A stretch of DNA of 64,000 nucleotides from Achromobacter deleyi (GTDB lineage: Bacteria; Pseudomonadota; Gammaproteobacteria; Burkholderiales; Burkholderiaceae_B). The stretch spans positions 1,674,001-1,738,000 of the forward strand of contig NZ_CP065997.1 in assembly GCF_016127315.1 (NCBI RefSeq), read 5' to 3'. Made by a program: the position numbers and the translations under genes. Below, in pieces: positions 8,411-17,531 of this stretch (its first letter is position 1; each line of letters starts with the position of its first letter). The notes below the pieces were generated by a model. It saw only the letters and a program-made list of their open reading frames with translations. It was not told where the DNA came from and ran no database searches.

Positions 8411-9407
8411 GCAGGCATTGCCGGTCGTCGCGGTCCTGGCCACCGGCGGCACCATCGCCGGCGCCCAGGCCGACGCCACGTCCGCCGGCTACAAGTCGGG
8501 CTCGTTCTCGGTGAGCGACCTGCTGGCGGCGGTGCCGCAGCTGTCCGGCCTGGCCGACATCCGCGCCGAACAGGTCGCCAACGTCGGCAGCCAGAACATG
8601 ACGCACGATGTCTGGCTCGCTCTGGCGCGCCGTGTCGATGCGCTGTGCGCCGATCCGTCGGTGGCCGGCATCGTCATCACGCATGGCACCGATACGCTTG
8701 AGGAAACCGCGTACTTCCTCAGCCTGGTGATCCAGCACGACAAACCGGTGGTGCTGGTGGGCGCGATGCGTCCGGCCACCGCGCTGGGCGCCGAAGGCCC
8801 GGCGAACCTGTACAACGCCGTGGCGCTGGCGCGCCACCCCGACGCGCGCGGCCGCGGGCCGCTGGTCGTCATGAACGAAGACGTGCACTACGCCCGCGAG
8901 CTGCAGAAGATCGCCAGCGCCGGCATCAACGCCTTTGCCTCGCCCAATCGCGGCCGCGCCGGCGTGATGCATGGCGGCACGCCGTGCTTCTATTCGCGCA
9001 ACACCACCACGCACACCACACAAAGCGAGTTTTCACTCGCATTGCTGGAAAAGGCCGGATGGCCGCGCGTGGACATCGTCCATGCGCACGCCGATTTGCA
9101 AGGCGATGTCATCGAATTCATCGCGCGGCAGGCCGACGGCATCGTGCTGGCGGGCGTGGGTGATGGCAACGCCACCGACCTGGCCATCGACGCCCTGACC
9201 CGCGCCGCCGCCGCCGGCGTCGCGGTGGTGCGATCCAGCCGCACCGGCAGCGGTTTCGTCGCGCGCGATGTCGAACTGGATGACGCGGTGCTGGGGTTCG
9301 TCGCCGCCGGCGACCTCAATCCGCAAAAGGCCCGCGTCCTGCTGATGCTGGCCTTGTGCGTCACGCGCGAACCCGTGGCGCTGCAGCGCTGCTTCGACCG
9401 CTACTGA
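8403..9407 (+). CDS. L-asparaginase
   Basis: Hydrolyses asparagine to aspartate and ammonia. 334 residues, the usual size. The first active-site motif is ATGGTIAG (nucleophile Thr about residue 14), the second is HGTDTLEETAYFL (about 93-105), followed by VGAMRPATALGAEGP. It resembles type II enzymes in the region GINAFASPNRG but has no signal peptide, so it is presumably cytoplasmic. ATG 8403 sits within the parB stop region (eight-base overlap), so it is likely translated from the parB message. No functional tie to partition is evident. Confidence 0.92.
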   Translation: MPEQALPVVAVLATGGTIAGAQADATSAGYKSGSFSVSDLLAAVPQLSGLADIRAEQVANVGSQNMTHDVWLALARRVDALCADPSVAGIVITHGTDTLEETAYFLSLVIQHDKPVVLVGAMRPATALGAEGPANLYNAVALARHPDARGRGPLVVMNEDVHYARELQKIASAGINAFASPNRGRAGVMHGGTPCFYSRNTTTHTTQSEFSLALLEKAGWPRVDIVHAHADLQGDVIEFIARQADGIVLAGVGDGNATDLAIDALTRAAAAGVAVVRSSRTGSGFVARDVELDDAVLGFVAAGDLNPQKARVLLMLALCVTREPVALQRCFDRY

Positions 9408-9455
9408 GCGCCGCGCACGGCGGCGCGCAACGGGCCCTTTCGTTGCACGCCTTCG

Positions 9456-10337
9456 TCAGGGATTGGGCGGCGCGTCCGCGCCGTGCGCCAATCCCAGGCT
9501 GGTGCGCAGCATGTCGTAGACCTGCCGCGTCAGCGGATTGATCAGATCCCGCCTTATCCACAGGAAGTACGTCACGTCCGGCAAGGGCGGCAGGCCTTCC
9601 TTTTCCCCCAGCACCCGCATTTCCGGCGCCAGCAGTTCCACGCTGCGCGCCGTCACGCCCAGGCCCGCGCGCAGCGCGGCCTTGATGCCGACCAGGTTGG
9701 GCGCCACGTAGTTGGTGTGCCAGCGCACCTGCGCCTGCTCCAGCGCGGTCAGCGCCAGGCGGCGGAAGATGCTGGGCTCGTCGGCCAGCACCAGCGGCAC
9801 CGGCGCGTTGATGTCATGCACATAGTCGGCCGAGGCCAGCCACACGGTGGGCGAGGTGCGCAGCGCCACGCCCTCGAATTCCTGGTCGAAGCGGGTCGAG
9901 ATGGTCAGGTCCAGCTCGCCGGCGCGCAACGCGTCCATCAGGAACGGGCTGCGATCGGTGCGGATCTCCAGTTTCACGCGCGGCGCGGACCGCGCGATAT
10001 GAGTCAGCAGGGTCGGCAGGATGGTGTCGGCCACGTCCAGCGGCGCGCCCAGCCGCAGGTCGCCTTCCAGCGGCGCATCCTGCAGCGCGCGCAGCGCTTC
10101 ATCGTTGATGGCCAGCATGTGGCGCGCATATTCGACCAGGCGCCGTCCGTGCGTGGATAACGCCTTGTTGCGCCCCTGTTTCTCGAACAGCGGCAGGCCG
10201 ATGGCCGCTTCCAGCCGCTGCATCTGCTGCGTCACAGCCGATTGGGTCTTGTGCAGCCGGTTGGCCGCTTCCGAAAACGTTTCGTAGCGCGCGATCGCGG
10301 TCAGCGTGCGCAGCAGGTCCAGATCGAGATTACGCAT
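9456..10337 (-). CDS. LysR-type transcriptional regulator
   Basis: 293 residues: an N-terminal winged helix-turn-helix ([23 protein letters not shown], about residues 21-43) and a LysR substrate-binding domain (about 90-285). It is divergent from the thiol dioxygenase gene 123 bases away, and palindromes in that gap look like operators, so it probably controls the sulfur operon at 10461-13863 and itself. The effector could be a thiol or sulfur amino acid; this is inference from neighbours. Confidence 0.92.
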   Translation of the reverse strand: MRNLDLDLLRTLTAIARYETFSEAANRLHKTQSAVTQQMQRLEAAIGLPLFEKQGRNKALSTHGRRLVEYARHMLAINDEALRALQDAPLEGDLRLGAPLDVADTILPTLLTHIARSAPRVKLEIRTDRSPFLMDALRAGELDLTISTRFDQEFEGVALRTSPTVWLASADYVHDINAPVPLVLADEPSIFRRLALTALEQAQVRWHTNYVAPNLVGIKAALRAGLGVTARSVELLAPEMRVLGEKEGLPPLPDVTYFLWIRRDLINPLTRQVYDMLRTSLGLAHGADAPPNP

Positions 10338-10368
10338 GGGAGCGGCGAGGCCGAAAGTATTAGGGATG

Positions 10369-10397
10369 CTTATGGAATATTAAGGCAATTTAAATTG
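10369..10397. promoter_or_regulatory. candidate LysR operators between lysR and thiol dioxygenase
   Basis: Two dyads lie side by side: CTTA-N8-TAAG at 10369-10384, which contains the T-N11-A LysR layout, and the perfect 12-base palindrome CAATTTAAATTG at 10386-10397. They sit in the AT-rich part of an otherwise GC-rich divergent gap. Confidence 0.5.
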
Positions 10398-10460
10398 TTG
10401 GCGCCCCGGTGCGGCGATACAGTGACTGCAATAACTCATGAAACAAGAGGGAAAGTCATT

Positions 10461-11048
10461 GTGAGCACCACGCACCCCCAGCAGCAGGGCATCGACAGCG
10501 CCATCGGAAATATTAAAAATACTTTAGGAAATAAGGGCCTGAACCGCGACAGCCTGAAGGTCGTGCTGGACGAGCTGATCGGCCTGGCCGGCCATGCCGA
10601 CTGGTGGGCCCAGGACCGCTATCCGGCGCCGGAAGAGGGCGAGCGCCAGGCGCGCTACCTGATCGGCGAAGACGCCGACAAGAGCTACGCGCTCTACCTG
10701 AACGTGATGCGGCCCGGCAAGCAGATCGTGCCGCACAACCACACCACCTGGGCCTGTATCGCCGCCGTGGAAGGGGTGGAATACAACTACGTCTACGACC
10801 GCACCGACGATGGCTCGGTGCCGGGCGTGGGCCACCTGGAAAAGACCGGCACCGTGGTGGTGGGACCGGGCGCCGGCATCGCGCTGATGCCCGACGACAT
10901 CCACGCCGTCGAGATCCAGGGCGACAGCGTCATCCGCCACCTGCACATGTACGGCCGCGCCCTCGAGACGCTGACCGAGCGTCTGGCCTTCGACCTGGCC
11001 GCCGGCACCTGCAAAGTCATGCCGATCGGCGTGCAGACCCGCCGCTGA
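10461..11048 (+). CDS. cysteine dioxygenase-family (thiol dioxygenase) cupin
   Basis: Non-haem iron enzyme that oxidises a thiol to a sulfinate with O2; candidates are cysteine or 3-mercaptopropionate. 195 residues, typical of bacterial family members. The metal-binding triad is visible: His92 and His94 in VPHNHTTWA, and His148 in [11 protein letters not shown] chose GTG 10461 because it follows AGAGGGAAAG, and upstream in-frame codons run back into the divergent lysR gene. It is first in an operon with a PLP lyase (five-base gap) and a rhodanese. The substrate cannot be told from sequence. Confidence 0.85.
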   Translation: MSTTHPQQQGIDSAIGNIKNTLGNKGLNRDSLKVVLDELIGLAGHADWWAQDRYPAPEEGERQARYLIGEDADKSYALYLNVMRPGKQIVPHNHTTWACIAAVEGVEYNYVYDRTDDGSVPGVGHLEKTGTVVVGPGAGIALMPDDIHAVEIQGDSVIRHLHMYGRALETLTERLAFDLAAGTCKVMPIGVQTRR

Positions 11049-11053
11049 CCATC

Positions 11054-12265
11054 ATGAACAAGCCCCTGCGGCCCGCGACGCGCCTGCTGCGCGCCGGGCG
11101 TCCCCATGCCGGCTGGGTCAACACCCCGGTCACGCGCGCCAGCACCTATGTGTTCGACAGTGTCGCGGCCTGGCGTGACACCCGCGCCCGCCGTGAACAG
11201 GAACGCCTGCCGTCGTATGGCGCGCGCGGCACCGACAGCACGCACGCGCTGGAAGACGCGCTGGTCGAGCTGGAGCAGGGCCATCGCGCGCAGTTGTATC
11301 CCACGGGGCAGGCCGCCATCGCCGTCGTGTTGCTGGCTTATCTGCGCGCCGGCGACCACGTGCTGGTGACCGACGCGGTCTATGAACCGGTGCGCCGCTT
11401 CTGCGCCGAGCACCTGGCGCGGCTGGGCATCGAATTCACGTTCTATCCGCCGGACGGCGCCGGCCTGGCGCAGCTGCTGCGTCCCAACACGCGCATGATC
11501 TATGCCGAGTCGCCCGGCTCGCTGACCTACGAGATGCCAGACCTGCGGCAGCTTGCCGACCTGGCGCGGCGCCACGATTGCTGGCTGGCTGTGGATAACA
11601 CCTGGGCGTCGGGATTGCTGTGCCAGCCGCTGGCGCTGGGCGCGGATATCTCGATCCTTGCCGCCACCAAGTACCTGGGCGGCCACGCCGACGTGATGAT
11701 GGGCGCGGTCGTGACCAATGCCCGCGCCTGGCGCGCGCTGGAACGCGCCAGCATCGACTTCGGCCAGACCGTCGGCGCCGACGACGCCTACCTGGTGCTG
11801 CGCGGCATGCGTTCGCTGCCGCTGCGCATGGCGCAGCACGCCCGCAGCGCCTTGCGCGTGGCGCAGTGGCTGCAGGGCAGGGCGGACGTGGCGCGCGTGC
11901 TGTGCCCGGCCCTGCCCGACGATCCCGCGCATGCGGTCTGGCAGCGCGAATGCACGGGCGCCAACGGCCTGCTGACGCTGGAGTTCGCCGCCGGCATCAC
12001 TGACGCCGACATGGAACGCGCCATCGACGCGCTGCGCCTGTTCGGCATCGGGGCCTCGTGGGGCGGCTTCGAAAGCCTGGTGATTCCCGTCAATCTGGCC
12101 AAGGCCCGATCCCTGCCCGTCGCCCCGCATGGCGCCATGCTGCGCCTGCATATCGGGCTGGAGGATCCGGACGACCTGATCGCCGACCTCGAACAGGCAT
12201 TCGGCCAATTGCGGCCCGCCCTGACGGCCCCGAACTCCCATTCCCCCGATTCCCTGCGGATTTAA
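11054..12265 (+). CDS. cystathionine beta-lyase-like PLP C-S lyase
   Basis: Member of the Cys/Met-metabolism PLP family that cleaves C-S bonds of cystathionine or related amino acids. 403 residues. The PLP lysine is Lys206 in AATKYLGGHAD; the preceding AVDNTWASG carries the conserved Asp, and YGARGTDST is the cofactor-binding loop near residue 55. The YGARGTDST start and WGGFESL late motif fit the MetC-type beta-lyase branch better than gamma-synthases. It lies between a thiol dioxygenase and a sulfurtransferase, so a sulfur-releasing role is likely. The natural substrate is uncertain. Confidence 0.85.
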   Translation: MNKPLRPATRLLRAGRPHAGWVNTPVTRASTYVFDSVAAWRDTRARREQERLPSYGARGTDSTHALEDALVELEQGHRAQLYPTGQAAIAVVLLAYLRAGDHVLVTDAVYEPVRRFCAEHLARLGIEFTFYPPDGAGLAQLLRPNTRMIYAESPGSLTYEMPDLRQLADLARRHDCWLAVDNTWASGLLCQPLALGADISILAATKYLGGHADVMMGAVVTNARAWRALERASIDFGQTVGADDAYLVLRGMRSLPLRMAQHARSALRVAQWLQGRADVARVLCPALPDDPAHAVWQRECTGANGLLTLEFAAGITDADMERAIDALRLFGIGASWGGFESLVIPVNLAKARSLPVAPHGAMLRLHIGLEDPDDLIADLEQAFGQLRPALTAPNSHSPDSLRI

Positions 12266-12267
12266 CG

Positions 12268-13863
12268 ATGCATTCCCATTCCGACCTGAAACTGGCCGAT
12301 ATCGACTCGCACACCCTCAAGGGCTGGCTGCATGACGGCGGCGAGATTGCGCTGCTGGACGTGCGCGAGCATGGCCAGTACGGCGAGTCCCACCTGTTCT
12401 ATGCGGCGCCCGTGCCGTTCAGCCGCCTCGAGGCCGACATCGCGCGCCTGGCGCCGCGCCGCGACGTGCGCGTGGTGGTCTACGACGAAGGCGGCGATGA
12501 TGACGTCGCCGCGCGCGCGGCGACGGCCTTGCGCGCGCTGGGCTACACGCGGGTCTATCGCCTCGCCGGCGGCATCGCGCAATGGCAGCGCGATGGCTAC
12601 GCCGCCTTCGCCGGCGTCAATGTGCCGAGCAAGACTTTCGGCGAACTGGCCGAGGAAGTTTTCCACACCCCGCGCATCAGCGCCGCCGAACTGGCCGAAC
12701 GCCAGCGCCGCGGCGATGACCTGATCGTGCTGGACGGCAGGCCCTACAGCGAATACCAGAAGATGAGCATTCCCGGCGGCGTCTGCTGCCCGAACGGCGA
12801 GCTGGCGCTGCGCGCCCACACGCTGGCGCGCGACCCCAACACCACCATCGTGATCAATTGCGCCGGCCGCACGCGCAGCATCATCGGCGCGCAGACGCTC
12901 ATCAACCTGGGCGTGCCCAACCCGGTCTACGCGCTGGAGAACGGCACCCAGGGCTGGTACCTGGCGGACTTCAAGCTGGACCACGGCGCCAGCCGCCGCT
13001 ACGACGACGCCGTTGCGCCGGCGGACCTGCCCGACCTGGCGCAGCGCTCGGCCGGCCTGGCCCGCCGTCATGGCGTGCCCGAGGTGGATGCCGCGCAGGT
13101 GCGCGCCTGGCTGAACGATGCCAGCCGCAGCACTTTCCTGTGCGACGTGCGCAGCGCCGAGGAATTCGCGCGCGGCTCGCTGCCCGGCGCGCAGCACACA
13201 CCTGGCGGCCAGCTGGTGCAGGCCACCGACCAATACCTGGCGGTGCGCGGCGCGCGCATCGTGGTGTTCGATGGCGAAGGCGTGCGCGCGCCGGTGGTGG
13301 CGAGCTGGCTGCGCCAGATGGGGTGGGACGCGAGCGTGCTGCGGGAAGGCGTGGCCGCCGATCTGCAAGCGCCCGCCGCCCCGGTGGCGGAGCCGGCGTT
13401 GACGGTGCTCGACGACGCGGGCCTGGCCGCCGCGCTGGCGCAGGGCGCGCAGTTGCTCGACATCCGTTCCAGCATGCGCTATCGCGCGCAGCACATCGAC
13501 GGCACGCGCTGGTCGGTGCGGCCGCGTTTCGCCGACCTGGCGCTGGATCCCGCGCGTCCGCTGGTGCTGCTGGCCGAAGAACGCGCGGTGGCCGCATGGG
13601 CCGCGGCGGACCTGCGCGCGCTCGGCGTGCGCGACATCAAGGCCAACCTGGGCACGCCCGCGGGCTGGTCGGCGGCCGGCCTGGCGCTGGTGTCGACGCC
13701 AGCCGAACCGGCCGATGCCGATTGCATCGACTACCTGTTTTTCGTGCACGACCGCCACGACGGCAACAAGGCCGCGGCGCGTCAATACCTCGCCTGGGAA
13801 ACCAACCTGGTCAAGCAGATCGACGCGCGCGAGCGCGCCGCGTACCGCTTCCCGGCCGGGTGA
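12268..13863 (+). CDS. multi-domain rhodanese sulfurtransferase
   Basis: 531 residues made of four rhodanese-like domains (about 5-115, 120-240, 265-370, 385-480) plus a short tail rich in charged residues. Only domain 2 has an active-site cysteine: Cys198 in the loop NCAGRTRS, six-residue loop length as in sulfurtransferases rather than Cdc25 phosphatases. The equivalent loops of domains 1 (YDEGGDDD), 3 (FDGEGVRA) and 4 (LAEERAVA) lack cysteine. It starts two bases after the lyase stop. It probably takes or carries the sulfane sulfur released by the upstream enzymes. Confidence 0.88.
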   Translation: MHSHSDLKLADIDSHTLKGWLHDGGEIALLDVREHGQYGESHLFYAAPVPFSRLEADIARLAPRRDVRVVVYDEGGDDDVAARAATALRALGYTRVYRLAGGIAQWQRDGYAAFAGVNVPSKTFGELAEEVFHTPRISAAELAERQRRGDDLIVLDGRPYSEYQKMSIPGGVCCPNGELALRAHTLARDPNTTIVINCAGRTRSIIGAQTLINLGVPNPVYALENGTQGWYLADFKLDHGASRRYDDAVAPADLPDLAQRSAGLARRHGVPEVDAAQVRAWLNDASRSTFLCDVRSAEEFARGSLPGAQHTPGGQLVQATDQYLAVRGARIVVFDGEGVRAPVVASWLRQMGWDASVLREGVAADLQAPAAPVAEPALTVLDDAGLAAALAQGAQLLDIRSSMRYRAQHIDGTRWSVRPRFADLALDPARPLVLLAEERAVAAWAAADLRALGVRDIKANLGTPAGWSAAGLALVSTPAEPADADCIDYLFFVHDRHDGNKAAARQYLAWETNLVKQIDARERAAYRFPAG

Positions 13864-14029
13864 CCGCCGGGACGGAATGACCCTCGCGGCCGCCACGGCG
13901 GCCGCGCGCAACGCTTCATCCGATCAGCACGCCCCGGCGCATTCGCCGGCGGGGCGCGGACGGTTCATGGCGAACCGAAATGCAATGGACGGCCGAGCAT
14001 CCGGCCGCCAACCACAAGGGGAAATACCG

Positions 14030-15031
14030 ATGAACAAGCTCAACCTGCAGCATGCCTGCAAGACCGCCGCGGCCCTGGCCTGCCTGGCGTGGGGACTGAA
14101 TGCCCACGCCCAGGCGCCGGCGCCACTGGCCGACTATCCGAAGCAGGCGATCACCGTGGTGTCGCCGTTCCCGCCCGGGGGCGGCAATGATGGCGTGGCG
14201 CGTCTCATCGCGCAGGAACTGGGCACGCTCATCGGCCAGAGCGTGGTGGTGGAAAACCGCTCCGGCGCGGGCGGCAACGTCGGCACCTCGCAGGTCTCGC
14301 GCGCCAAGCCCGACGGCTACACGCTGGTGATGTCGCAGACCAGCGTCATGGCGGTCAACCCGCGCCTGTACAAGAACGTGGGCTTCGATCCGCTGAAGGA
14401 CTTCGTGCCGATCTCGCAGATCACCTCGGCGCCGCTGGTGCTGGTGGCGCGCAGCGAAAGCGCCTACAAATCGCTCGGCGACTACCTGGAGGCCGCGCGC
14501 AAGCAGCCGGGCGTCATCACCTACGCCACGCCCGGCAACGGCACCATGAGCCATCTGATGGGGGCGCTGCTGTCGCAGAAGGCCAACGTCAAGCTGGTGC
14601 ACGTGCCGTACCGCGGCGCCGCGCCCGCCATTACCGACCTGATGGGCGGCACGGTCGACATGCTGATCACGTCGCCGGCCTCGGCCGAGCCGATGGTGGC
14701 GGCCGGCAAGCTGCGCATCCTGGCGCTCAGCCATGAGAACGGCATCGGCATCTTCAAGGGCGCGCCCACGCTCGGGCAGTCCGGCATGGACGGCATCACG
14801 GCCGACGACTGGTATGGCCTGTTCGCGCCGGCCGGCACGCCGCCCGAACGCGTCGCCTATCTGGCCCAGGCGGTGGCGCAGGCGATGAAGTCGCCCAACG
14901 TCATCGCCAAGATCCAGGCCGGCGGCAGCCAGCCCGTGGGCAGCGCGCCCGACGCCTTCGGCAAGCGGTTGCAGCAGGACACCGCGTACTGGGCCGACAT
15001 GGTCAAGGTCGCCGGCGTCTCGGTGGATTGA
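14030..15031 (+). CDS. Bug-family periplasmic solute receptor (tripartite tricarboxylate type)
   Basis: 333 residues, with a signal peptide (about 1-27, cleavage near AHA-QAP) and a mature domain starting YPKQAITVVSPFPPGGGNDGVAR, the hallmark of the Bug/TctC receptors that are greatly expanded in Bordetella and relatives. It binds a small carboxylate or amide in the periplasm. No TctA/TctB membrane partners lie beside it, as is common for orphan Bug genes. ATG 14030 follows AAGGGGAAA. It is 166 bases after the rhodanese, so a separate promoter is possible; its stop abuts the convergent deoR-type gene. Confidence 0.9.
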   Translation: MNKLNLQHACKTAAALACLAWGLNAHAQAPAPLADYPKQAITVVSPFPPGGGNDGVARLIAQELGTLIGQSVVVENRSGAGGNVGTSQVSRAKPDGYTLVMSQTSVMAVNPRLYKNVGFDPLKDFVPISQITSAPLVLVARSESAYKSLGDYLEAARKQPGVITYATPGNGTMSHLMGALLSQKANVKLVHVPYRGAAPAITDLMGGTVDMLITSPASAEPMVAAGKLRILALSHENGIGIFKGAPTLGQSGMDGITADDWYGLFAPAGTPPERVAYLAQAVAQAMKSPNVIAKIQAGGSQPVGSAPDAFGKRLQQDTAYWADMVKVAGVSVD

Positions 15032-15032
15032 A

Positions 15033-15794
15033 CTACACCACCAGCAGCTTGCCCACGGCGGCCTTCACCGCCGCATAGGCGGGCTGCTTCTGCGCGTTGC
15101 TGTTGGTCACCAGGTGGTCGATGCGGTTCACCTCGCAGTACGACACCCGGCTGCACAGGCCGATCTTGCTGAAGTCGGCCAGCAGGATGCGCTGCTTGGC
15201 GTTGGCCGCCATGGCGCGCGCCACCTCGGCCTCGCGCAGGTCGTAGCTGGTGGCGCCGCACTCGGCGTCCACGCCCACCGGCGACAGCAGCGCCACGTCG
15301 GCGCGGTAGCGGTGGATCTCGGAGATGGTGATGTCGCCGGCGGTGGCGCAGACCGGGCCGCCGACCGAGCCGCCCAGCATGAGCAGTTCGTTGGCGCCGC
15401 TGCCCGCGGCGCCGACCTTGAGCGCCACGTCGAACGAATTGGTGATGATGGTCAGGCCGCTCAGTTTGGCCAGTTCGTCGGCCAGCATGCTGGTGGTGCT
15501 GCCGGCGTCCAGGAATAGCGTCTGGCCGCTGCTGACCAGGCCGGCGGCGGCGCGGGCGATGGCGCGCTTGTACTTGACGCGGGTGTGCACGCGTTCGGTG
15601 ATCGGCGGCTCGCTGTGCACCGGCACCGCGCCGCCATGCACGCGGCGCAGCTCGCCCATCGCTTCCAGCTCCAGCAGATCGCGCCGCACGGTCTCCCGCG
15701 ATACCCCCAGTTCGCCGACGATACGGTCGGTCGATACCTGCTGCAGGGAAGACAGCAGGGCGCGGATTCTCTGATACCGCTCTTCTTGCCACAT
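15033..15794 (-). CDS. DeoR-family transcriptional regulator
   Basis: 253 residues. The N-terminal DeoR helix-turn-helix (QVSTDRIVGELGVSRETVRRDLLELE, about 19-44) is followed by the signature LRRVHGGAVP; the C-terminal DeoRC sensor domain carries LFLDAGSTT and LADFSKIG. DeoR sensors usually bind phosphorylated sugars or intermediates. It is the last gene of the leftward ABC-transporter operon (17 bases after the permease), so it likely controls that operon and the divergent catabolic genes. Confidence 0.92.
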   Translation of the reverse strand: MWQEERYQRIRALLSSLQQVSTDRIVGELGVSRETVRRDLLELEAMGELRRVHGGAVPVHSEPPITERVHTRVKYKRAIARAAAGLVSSGQTLFLDAGSTTSMLADELAKLSGLTIITNSFDVALKVGAAGSGANELLMLGGSVGGPVCATAGDITISEIHRYRADVALLSPVGVDAECGATSYDLREAEVARAMAANAKQRILLADFSKIGLCSRVSYCEVNRIDHLVTNSNAQKQPAYAAVKAAVGKLLVV

Positions 15795-15811
15795 ATCGGA
15801 TGCTTCCTAAT

Positions 15812-17494
15812 CTATTTGCGGCGGCGCGCCGGCAGCGCGATCAACGCGCGCATCGCCAGCAGCGAACCGCCCACGGCCAGCATGATAAGCGTCGAATAGG
15901 CCGCCGCCTGCGAGACGAACCCCGCTTCGTCCAGCCGCAGTACGGAAACCGGCGCGACGCTGACCGACGGCGTGACCAGGAAGATCACCGCCGACAGCGT
16001 CACCATGGAACGCATGAAGAGGAAAAAGAACACGCCCAGCACCGTCGCGGCGATCTGCGGCAGCACCGCGTCGCGCAGCACCTGCAAGGTGCCGCCGCCC
16101 AGGCAGCTCACCGCTTCCTCCAGCGCCTGCGGCACGGCGCGCATGCCGGTCATCATCGTCAGGAAACCCTGCGTGTGATAGTGGTAGAAGTTGCACAGCG
16201 CGATCAGCGCGGCGCTGCCGTACAGCGCGTAGAGCGGCGTGGCGGGCGAGTTGAACGCGAAGATGTACGACAGCCCCAGCACCAGCCCCGGCACGCCGAC
16301 CGGCAGCACCGACACCAGATACACCAGCTTGGCCCAGGCGCGCGGGATGCGGCACACGCCGAAGGTCAGGAAGAACAGCAGCAGCACGCCGCCGGCCGCG
16401 GCCGCCAGCGACAGGTACAGCGACGTCCACAGCGGCGCATAGCCGCCGCTGACGGTGATGTCGTAATGCTTCAAGGTCCATTCCATGCGGTACGGCCACA
16501 GCCGCATGAAGCTGGCGAACACCACCGTGCCCACCGTCACCACGATGGCGCTGGCGCACAGCAGCACGCCGGCCGTGAACGCCAGGTCGCGGCCGCGCGC
16601 CGGTTGCGGCGTGACCCGCAGCCCGCTGGGCGAGGCGGCGCCGAACTGGCGCTGCGACGCCACCCGTTCGATCTGCACCGAGATCAGCGACGGCAGCAGC
16701 AGCAGGATGCCGACCACCGAGCCCATGCCGAAATTCATCTGGCCCGACACCTGGCTGTAGATCTCCGTGGCCAGCACGCGATAGTTGCCGCCGATCACGG
16801 CGGCGTTGCCGAAGTCGGTGATGGTGATGACGAACACCACGAACGCCGCGCTGAGCAGGCCGAACTTGCAGTTGGGCAGCGTGATGTCGAAGAACTGCCG
16901 CAGGCTCGACGCGCCCATCACTTCGGCCGCGTCGTAGTAGCGCGCATCGGTGTTGCGCAGCGCCGCCTGCAGGATCAGCACGGCCTGGGGCAGGGCATAG
17001 AACACGTTCGAGATCAGCAGGCCCCAGAAGCCGTAGATGTCGAACTCCCACCCGGTCCAGCGATGCACCAGGCCGTTGCGCCCGAGGATGAAGATCAGCC
17101 CCAAGCCCTGCACCAGCGATGGCGCCAGCAGCGGCAGCACCAGCGCGAGCTTGACCAGTGCCTTGCCTCGCATGCGGCTGCGGTCCAGTCCGAAGGCGAT
17201 GGCAAAGCCCAGCAGCAGGCTGACGGCGGTGGTGGCCGCGCTCATCGTCAGGCTGTTGGCGGTGGCGGTCAGGATGCCGCGGGTGGCGAACACCTCGGCG
17301 TAATTGCCCAGGCCGATGCCGCCGTCCTTTTCCACCAGGCTGCGCCAGCCGACCGTGGCCAGCGGATACAGGAAGAACAGCGCCAGGCCCGCCATCGGGA
17401 TGCCGACGCAGGTCCACAGCAGCAGGCGGTCCAGGGAGGCCGGCGCGCGGTTGGCGCGAGGCGAGGTGGCGGCGCCGATACGAACCGTGTTCAT
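15812..17494 (-). CDS. ABC transporter permease, fused two-domain (phosphonate/organophosphate-type)
   Basis: 560 residues containing two binding-protein-dependent permease units in one chain: the first around 75-280 and the second around 350-550, each with an EAA-type loop (DAAEVMGASSLRQFF in the first, EEAVSCLGGGTLQVL in the second). About twelve membrane segments are visible. Fused permeases of this length occur in the Fe3+/AfuB type and in the putative 2-aminoethylphosphonate (PhnU/V-like) systems, which this resembles most. It lies between the ATPase (37-base gap) and the DeoR gene, and forms one importer with them. Confidence 0.88.
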   Translation of the reverse strand: MNTVRIGAATSPRANRAPASLDRLLLWTCVGIPMAGLALFFLYPLATVGWRSLVEKDGGIGLGNYAEVFATRGILTATANSLTMSAATTAVSLLLGFAIAFGLDRSRMRGKALVKLALVLPLLAPSLVQGLGLIFILGRNGLVHRWTGWEFDIYGFWGLLISNVFYALPQAVLILQAALRNTDARYYDAAEVMGASSLRQFFDITLPNCKFGLLSAAFVVFVITITDFGNAAVIGGNYRVLATEIYSQVSGQMNFGMGSVVGILLLLPSLISVQIERVASQRQFGAASPSGLRVTPQPARGRDLAFTAGVLLCASAIVVTVGTVVFASFMRLWPYRMEWTLKHYDITVSGGYAPLWTSLYLSLAAAAGGVLLLFFLTFGVCRIPRAWAKLVYLVSVLPVGVPGLVLGLSYIFAFNSPATPLYALYGSAALIALCNFYHYHTQGFLTMMTGMRAVPQALEEAVSCLGGGTLQVLRDAVLPQIAATVLGVFFFLFMRSMVTLSAVIFLVTPSVSVAPVSVLRLDEAGFVSQAAAYSTLIMLAVGGSLLAMRALIALPARRRK

Positions 17495-17531
17495 GCCATG
17501 GCTCCCGCGCGTGCCGGCGTGGCGGACGCAG

